Shown here one piece after another: positions 6,871-10,475 of a stretch of 10,475 bases of DNA. Position 1 is the first letter of the stretch, and each line of letters starts with the position of its first letter. The stretch comes from PALSA-607 sp036510735 (GTDB taxonomy: Bacteria > Actinomycetota > Actinomycetes > Acidothermales > Acidothermaceae), in the NCBI GenBank assembly GCA_036510735.1, contig DATCDK010000295.1, positions 1 through 10,475 on the forward strand. Direction: 5' to 3'. Both the position numbers and the translations under genes were made by a program. The notes beneath the pieces are model-generated. The model did no database searches. It saw nothing but the letters and a program-made list of their open reading frames with translations, and was not told the DNA's origin.

Positions 6871-7881
6871 TCACTCCCCACGCGATCGAACGATGAGATC
6901 CGCCAGCAACGCGACAGCACCGATCACGAGGCCCGTGACGAAGATCAACAGTGTATTGGTCGTCAAATGGAAGTGATACCGCGCCACGTCGAAGATGCCC
7001 TTGACGAAGCCGATCGCGATCAGCCAGATCGCAAGGGGCATCAGCACCTTGAGCGGATTGAAGTACATCACCATCCGCAGCACCTGAAGGATGTAGCGGT
7101 AGGCGTCCTTCAACGGGTGAAACTTCGACTGACCCGCCCGCTGCGCGTAGGAGATCGGCAGGTAGTCGACGGTGTGCTGGTTGGACAGGAACGACAGCGT
7201 GATCGTCGTGACGCACGAGAACCCAGGCGGCAGCAGCCGCAGATACGGCAGCGACACCTCCTTGCGGAAAGCGCGTAGCCCAGAGTTCAGATCGGGGATC
7301 GTCGTCCCGGACAACCACTCGGCAAACTTGCGAATAACCCACTTCGCCGGCACCCGTAGCAGCTTGTGGGTGCCCTGCTCGCTCGTCCGCGCTCCGACCA
7401 CCTGGTCGACGTCGGGGTTGTCGTCGAGATAGCGGACAAGCTCGGGTATCCGCTCGTTCGGATACGTCATGTCTGCGTCGGTCCAGACGACGATCTCGCC
7501 TCGGGCATCGTGCGTACCGATCCGGCGAACCGTCCCGGAGCCCCCGTTGCGGCGGAAGGCGACTACGCGCAGCTGCGGGTAGGTCTTCTCGGCCCCGCGC
7601 AACCTGGCCAGAGTCTCGTCGGTCGACTTGTCGTCGATCGCCAGCAGCTCGTAGCTGTAGCCACTCGCGTCAAGCGCGAAGCTGATCCGAGCGATCTCTG
7701 CTAGCACGTGGTCCTGCTCGTTGTAACACGGCAGGACGACGGTGACATAAGGGCGAGGCGGGACGACGTGGGCTGAGCCGCCGGGATCGCTGGCCGTGGC
7801 AGGCTCGGCTGTCGAAGTGCGCGGGAAGCGCGGCGTCGCGACCGGCCGCTCCGGCGCGACGCTCAACGGCTGGGCAGCCAC
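6871..7881 (-). CDS. Family 2 glycosyltransferase, polyprenyl-phosphate (DPM1/GtrB-like) type with two C-terminal membrane helices
   Basis: This is 336 residues if started at the GTG at 7881 (GGAAAGG six bases upstream), or 341 from the GTG at 7896, which lacks a visible ribosome binding site. The first ~40 residues are Pro, Ala, Ser and Thr rich and probably disordered. The GT-A domain starts at about 45 with VTVVLPCYNEQDHV. It has the nucleotide-binding AIDDKSTDET (81-90), the metal-binding DAD (135-137) in VWTDADMTYP, DLNSGLRAF (197-205), and RAGQSKF (248-254). Two hydrophobic helices (about 276-299 and 309-331) end the protein. This architecture fits enzymes that load a sugar onto polyprenyl phosphate at the inner membrane face, or that elongate a lipid-linked sugar. 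It is the first gene of the operon and is followed after four bases by GT4, whose ribosome binding site abuts its stop codon. Confidence 0.9.
   Translation of the reverse strand: MAAQPLSVAPERPVATPRFPRTSTAEPATASDPGGSAHVVPPRPYVTVVLPCYNEQDHVLAEIARISFALDASGYSYELLAIDDKSTDETLARLRGAEKTYPQLRVVAFRRNGGSGTVRRIGTHDARGEIVVWTDADMTYPNERIPELVRYLDDNPDVDQVVGARTSEQGTHKLLRVPAKWVIRKFAEWLSGTTIPDLNSGLRAFRKEVSLPYLRLLPPGFSCVTTITLSFLSNQHTVDYLPISYAQRAGQSKFHPLKDAYRYILQVLRMVMYFNPLKVLMPLAIWLIAIGFVKGIFDVARYHFHLTTNTLLIFVTGLVIGAVALLADLIVRSRGE
6874..6879 (-). promoter_or_regulatory. Ribosome binding site of GT4, abutting the GT2 stop codon
   Basis: GGGGAG on the minus strand runs directly into the TGA of the GT2 gene and lies seven bases before the GTG at 6866. 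It fixes the GT4 start and implies translational coupling with GT2. Confidence 0.6.
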
Positions 7882-7896
7882 TGCAGGCCTTTCCAC

Positions 7897-8018
7897 GCGG
7901 GAGCACCGACAAAGATCGACGAAAGTTTACCCTCCGGAGGTGCCCCGACTCCTGAAAGCTCGCTGTGAACCATCTGCGTACCTGGGAACGCTCAAGAGAT
8001 ACCAACGAATCGGAACAC
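7897..8018 (-). promoter_or_regulatory. Likely promoter region of the glycan operon (weak signals)
   Basis: This is the spacer between the CWB2 gene's terminator-like hairpin and the operon's first gene, so the operon promoter should be here. TAAACT on the minus strand (7924-7929) fits a TANNNT -10 box, but no recognisable -35 lies at the right distance. A perfect ten-base palindrome, CCTCCGGAGG (7931-7940), lies immediately upstream of that box and could be an operator or chance. No coding character is seen. Confidence 0.25.
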
Positions 8019-8042
8019 AAAAACGGTCGGGCCTTCGCCGAC
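8019..8042 (-). terminator. Probable intrinsic terminator of the CWB2 gene
   Basis: Reading the minus strand, GTCGG (8042-8038) pairs with CCGAC (8030-8026) around a short GAAG-containing loop. CG and then five T residues (8023-8019) follow. It starts seven bases after the stop codon of the 8049-10043 gene. The stem is short, extendable by one pair with a bulge, but stem plus U-tract plus position make a fair terminator. Confidence 0.5.
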
Positions 8043-8048
8043 TACGGC

Positions 8049-10043
8049 TCAGGTAGCGAGTGGCTCGGTTAACGATTCCGCGGCCGCGTTGAGGGTGCCA
8101 GCACTGACGGCACTTCCGAGCCCGAGGGCCCGAATCGTCGTCACAACCGCAGCCCTCCCGGCTAGGTACTGCGGAATGCCGGCGCCGAGCGTGCCTGGGC
8201 CCCCGGTCAGCACGATCACGTTCTGTGCGCTACCCGCCACCGGGCCCGCCGCCAACGCGTCGGCGAAGGTGTCGCCGCGAGCGATGTTCACCAATTGCGA
8301 GCCCGAGAAGCCCACACCGCCGAGGGCTGAGTACGGCCCCGACGCCGGCAGGCCGTTGGTCTCCCAAGCAGCGATGTCGGCTGCAGTCTGCGTGCGATCC
8401 GATCCGGCGATGCGGTACTGGACCTGCACGCCCAGACCTGCGAGCGCCGTCTCAATAGTTGGGGATATCGCACTTGTCCCACCGACGATGATGGCGTTCT
8501 TGATGCCGAGCACGTCGATGGTGGCCGCAGCAGACGGCGGCAGCGAACCTCCGGCGACGAGAATCAGCGGATCTCCCGACTTGTACACGGCTGGACCCAC
8601 CGCGAGTGCGTCGGCGAAGTTGGCCCCGGTGGCGATGATCGCCGTTGTGCTCCCGCCCGGACCTTTCTTGGTGTCGACGAGCTGGTTGGTCGCGTACCGG
8701 TCTGCGCCAGCTATGCGGACAACGCTGATGAGCGCGTTCGCCGAATTGTTGCTGACGTGCAGCGCGGCGATCTGGTCCTGAACATGCTGACTCACGGCCG
8801 ACGTGCCGCCTACCAAGTACACCGTCGCGATGGGACTCTGCAGGAGTGCCTGCTGGATCGAAGCAGGCAGCGCCGCCGGATCCGTGGTCAAGACTCCGGT
8901 CTCGAGCTGCCCGGCGAGATAGCTGGCGGAAAGGGCGTCTGGGTAATTGGCCCCGGATGTAACGACGGCGGCCGTCGCTCCAGAGAACTCCGATTCGAAC
9001 AGTTGACTCGCGGTCGCGTACCGGTCACTGCCGCCGATCCGGCTCTGTTGCACGGTGGTGCCGACACCCACCGAACCGAGGAACTTCGCGGTCGTCTTGT
9101 CGGTCACCGTCAGGTAGATCTCCTCCGCCGTCGCGGGCATCGAGAACTGCGCACCCGTGAGACTAAGGGTGTCCCCCACCACCGACGTCTTGCTCGCGAT
9201 GACCTTAGCGGTGTCTCCCGGCGACTTGACCGTCGCCGTCGTCGCCAGCTGAGCTGTCGTGAGCGTCCCGGCGAGCGATCCAGCCTTGGTGAAAGACCCG
9301 TCAACCAAGGTGAGGTCGATCTCATCCCCCGCGTTGACTGCCCCGCCCGCGATATCCGTCAGCGACACCTTTCCGAGCGGGACGGCGAGTGCGTTCGGTG
9401 CGCCGGTAACGAGCGAGGAGATCGACACAGAGACGCTCGGCAGGTTGCCGACAGTCAAGTAGCTGATCTGTGCAGCACCGGGGAACGGGGCGCCACCACT
9501 CGCCGTCGCCTTGATCTGAACGGTCTGGCCGGCGGGAATCTTCGAACCGAGCGACAGCGCGAGATTTGAAAAGGTGAAAGTGGTGGTGAAGGCATTCTCC
9601 GGCGCGTCCTTGAAGAACGTAAGAACGAACTCGTCATTCACGACCGAGTTGGGTCCAGTAGCGAGAGTCAAGTTGTAGTAACTGGGGTCTATCCCGTTGT
9701 TCGCGACGAGGGCCGGCACGCTGGAGAAACTCGCTGACTGCAGTGGGCTCGCCGCCGTGTCCGACAGCTCATTGCCCGTCGTCCCGTTCCACAGCTCGAA
9801 CGTTATGGAGTCACCCGCAGCCCACACGTGCTGAGTAGCGCTGTTTGTAATCGCCAACTGCTCTGCGTTCAACGGCTGGCCAGAGGCACCCGTCGACAAC
9901 GGGACAGCGCCGCTTGTGGTGAACGTGGCGGAACCGGACTGGAAGACAGCTGCCGCAGACCCGGCGGTGGCGACAACCAATCCGCTCGCCACGGTGAAAG
10001 CCAGACCGACAATGCCGATGGTTCGAGCCCGAACGTTAGCCAC
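8049..10043 (-). CDS. Secreted cell-wall-binding repeat 2 (CWB2) protein with unrecognised N-terminal region
   Basis: The 664-residue protein begins with a Sec signal peptide (charged MANVRARTIG, hydrophobic core to ~26, probable cleavage after AGSAAA at 32), so it is exported. Residues 33-330 are Thr, Ser, Ala and Val rich, with predicted beta strands. They include two similar stretches, AGDSITFELWNGT near 76 and AGDEIDLTLVDGS near 238, which may mark two beta-sandwich modules. I do not recognise this part. Three CWB2 repeats follow at about 334-430 (RIGGSDRYAT ... YLVGGTSAVS), 441-538 (RIAGADRYAT ... IIVGGTSAIS) and 542-656 (RIAGSDRTQT ... ALGLGSAVSAGTL, degenerate). Three CWB2 repeats form the known wall-anchoring unit, which in Firmicutes binds anionic wall polymers. 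GTG is the start, with AAGGA six bases upstream. The likely role is a surface or S-layer-like protein. It probably has its own promoter and terminator. Confidence 0.88.
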   Translation of the reverse strand: MANVRARTIGIVGLAFTVASGLVVATAGSAAAVFQSGSATFTTSGAVPLSTGASGQPLNAEQLAITNSATQHVWAAGDSITFELWNGTTGNELSDTAASPLQSASFSSVPALVANNGIDPSYYNLTLATGPNSVVNDEFVLTFFKDAPENAFTTTFTFSNLALSLGSKIPAGQTVQIKATASGGAPFPGAAQISYLTVGNLPSVSVSISSLVTGAPNALAVPLGKVSLTDIAGGAVNAGDEIDLTLVDGSFTKAGSLAGTLTTAQLATTATVKSPGDTAKVIASKTSVVGDTLSLTGAQFSMPATAEEIYLTVTDKTTAKFLGSVGVGTTVQQSRIGGSDRYATASQLFESEFSGATAAVVTSGANYPDALSASYLAGQLETGVLTTDPAALPASIQQALLQSPIATVYLVGGTSAVSQHVQDQIAALHVSNNSANALISVVRIAGADRYATNQLVDTKKGPGGSTTAIIATGANFADALAVGPAVYKSGDPLILVAGGSLPPSAAATIDVLGIKNAIIVGGTSAISPTIETALAGLGVQVQYRIAGSDRTQTAADIAAWETNGLPASGPYSALGGVGFSGSQLVNIARGDTFADALAAGPVAGSAQNVIVLTGGPGTLGAGIPQYLAGRAAVVTTIRALGLGSAVSAGTLNAAAESLTEPLAT

Positions 10044-10049
10044 AGATTG

Positions 10050-10054
10050 TCCTT
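10050..10054 (-). promoter_or_regulatory. Ribosome binding site of the complete CWB2 gene
   Basis: AAGGA on the minus strand, six bases before the GTG at 10043. The encoded protein then begins directly with a signal peptide, which agrees with this start. Confidence 0.6.
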
Positions 10055-10067
10055 GGTAGACGCAGAA

Positions 10068-10112
10068 GTCACTTTTGACGGAGCGTACAGCGATTTGCCA
10101 CGGGCCGGTCAG
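10068..10112 (-). promoter_or_regulatory. Candidate promoter of the CWB2 gene
   Basis: Minus strand: CTGACC (10112-10107) as a -35, 19 bases, then TACGCT (10087-10082) as a TANNNT -10. This puts the transcript start near 10075, about 30 bases before the GTG. A small inverted repeat, GTCA-CTTT-TGAC (10068-10079), overlaps the predicted start and could be an operator. The long spacer makes this tentative. Confidence 0.28.
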
Positions 10113-10155
10113 CTCAGCAGAAGGCGTTCAGCATATTCACAGTGAGCGCGCCGCC

Positions 10156-10203
10156 GAAAACCCGAGGGGCCGGTCCGAGGCTTTCGCCTCGAACCGGCCC
10201 CTC
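10156..10203 (-). terminator. Strong intrinsic terminator of the upstream CWB2 gene
   Basis: An 18-bp stem is formed by 10164-10181 and 10186-10203 around a four-base loop. Read on the minus strand, the loop is GAAA (a GNRA tetraloop), every position pairs, one as a U-G wobble, and GGG then TTTT follow. Read on the plus strand, the same position is a C-A mismatch, so the structure fits leftward transcription. It begins 28 bases after the stop of the truncated CWB2 gene and separates it from the complete one. Confidence 0.82.
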
Positions 10204-10231
10204 AAGTTTCGTGCTGTGAACTAGTTGGTGC

Positions 10232-10475
10232 CTAGCTGACGGACCCTGCGGCCGCGTTCAGCGTTGCGGCACTGACCGCGGACGTGAGTCCGAGAGCAGT
10301 AACCGTGGTAACCGCACCAGCTGCTGTGCCACCGAGGAAGCCAGGCGCACCAGCGCCGAGCGTCGTCGGGTTGGCCGTGAGCAGGATCGGGTGCGCAGCC
10401 GCACCCGCAACTGGGCCAGCGACCAAGGCGTCGGCGAAGTTGTCACCACGGGCGAGGTACACAGTGCCCACGGTG
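10232..10475 (-). CDS. CWB2-repeat surface protein, C-terminal end (5' part outside window)
   Basis: The last 80 codons of a minus-strand gene are visible, ending at a TAG (10232-10234). The frame stays open to the right edge, so any internal Met or Val near 10471 is not the start. The fragment carries LARGDNFADALVAGPVAGAA, an ILLT strand, TLGAGAP and ALGLTSAVSAATLNAAAGS. This matches the end of the third CWB2 repeat of the neighbouring complete protein, with about two-thirds of positions identical by eye over 70 residues. It is thus a tandem paralogue, presumably also an exported wall-bound protein. The N-terminal part and overall length cannot be seen. It has its own strong terminator. Confidence 0.85.
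   Translation of the reverse strand, partial: TVGTVYLARGDNFADALVAGPVAGAAAHPILLTANPTTLGAGAPGFLGGTAAGAVTTVTALGLTSAVSAATLNAAAGSVS

Noticed and set aside
7931..7940. CCTCCGGAGG palindrome, which also looks like a strong plus-strand ribosome binding site
   Set aside because: No start codon lies at proper distance on the plus strand, and the small frame there has no coding character. It is kept only as a possible operator in the operon's promoter region.
8757..9569. Plus-strand open frame of 270 residues opposite the CWB2 gene
   Set aside because: It is fully antisense to a well-supported secreted protein, is Arg/Gly rich with no recognisable motif, and has the low-complexity character of high-GC shadow frames.
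1..10475. CRISPR arrays, insertion sequences, tRNA genes, phage or defence genes
   Set aside because: I looked on both strands and saw no direct-repeat arrays, transposase motifs, terminal inverted repeats with target duplications, cloverleaf-like sequence or defence domains.

Overview
The window looks like a piece of a high-GC actinobacterial chromosome. The supports are GC-rich codon use, frequent GTG starts, tightly packed genes, a two-domain VOC protein of the mycobacterial CFP-30B type, and secreted proteins with cell-wall-binding repeat 2 (CWB2) modules. I cannot name the genus. I see no rRNA, tRNA, CRISPR array, insertion sequence or phage gene.

Layout. Bases 1-432 (+) are the 3' end of a family 4 glycosyltransferase whose start lies left of the window. 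It converges on a small unknown gene (454-921, -). A 154-base divergent spacer follows, then a double-VOC protein (1139-1912, +). From 7881 down to 1922, six minus-strand genes form what looks like one operon. In transcription order they are a family 2 glycosyltransferase with two C-terminal membrane helices, a family 4 glycosyltransferase, a multi-pass membrane protein of the lysylphosphatidylglycerol-synthase/UPF0104 type, a PIG-L (LmbE-like) deacetylase, a GNAT acetyltransferase of the exopolysaccharide-cluster type, and a 3-hydroxyacyl-CoA dehydrogenase. Upstream of it, on the same strand but probably in separate units, are two tandem CWB2 surface proteins. One is complete (8049-10043) and one is cut by the right edge (10232 onward). 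Each is followed by a hairpin that looks like an intrinsic terminator.

How the genes may work together. The two glycosyltransferases, the flippase-like membrane protein, the deacetylase and the acyltransferase fit assembly, N-deacetylation/re-acylation and membrane handling of a glycolipid or cell-surface glycan. The CWB2 proteins are exported and should attach to a wall polymer, so the glycan genes and the surface proteins may be functionally linked. This linkage is inference. The dehydrogenase is metabolic and does not obviously belong to the pathway.

Several starts were moved inward from the longest open frame because the longer form overlaps the preceding gene or lacks a ribosome binding site: GNAT at 3805, PIG-L at 4631, GT4 at 6866, GT2 at 7881 and the unknown gene at 921. 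Nothing in the window clearly amounts to a new kind of system. The most interesting parts are the deacetylase-acyltransferase pair within the glycan operon and the tandem CWB2 proteins with unrecognised N-terminal regions.
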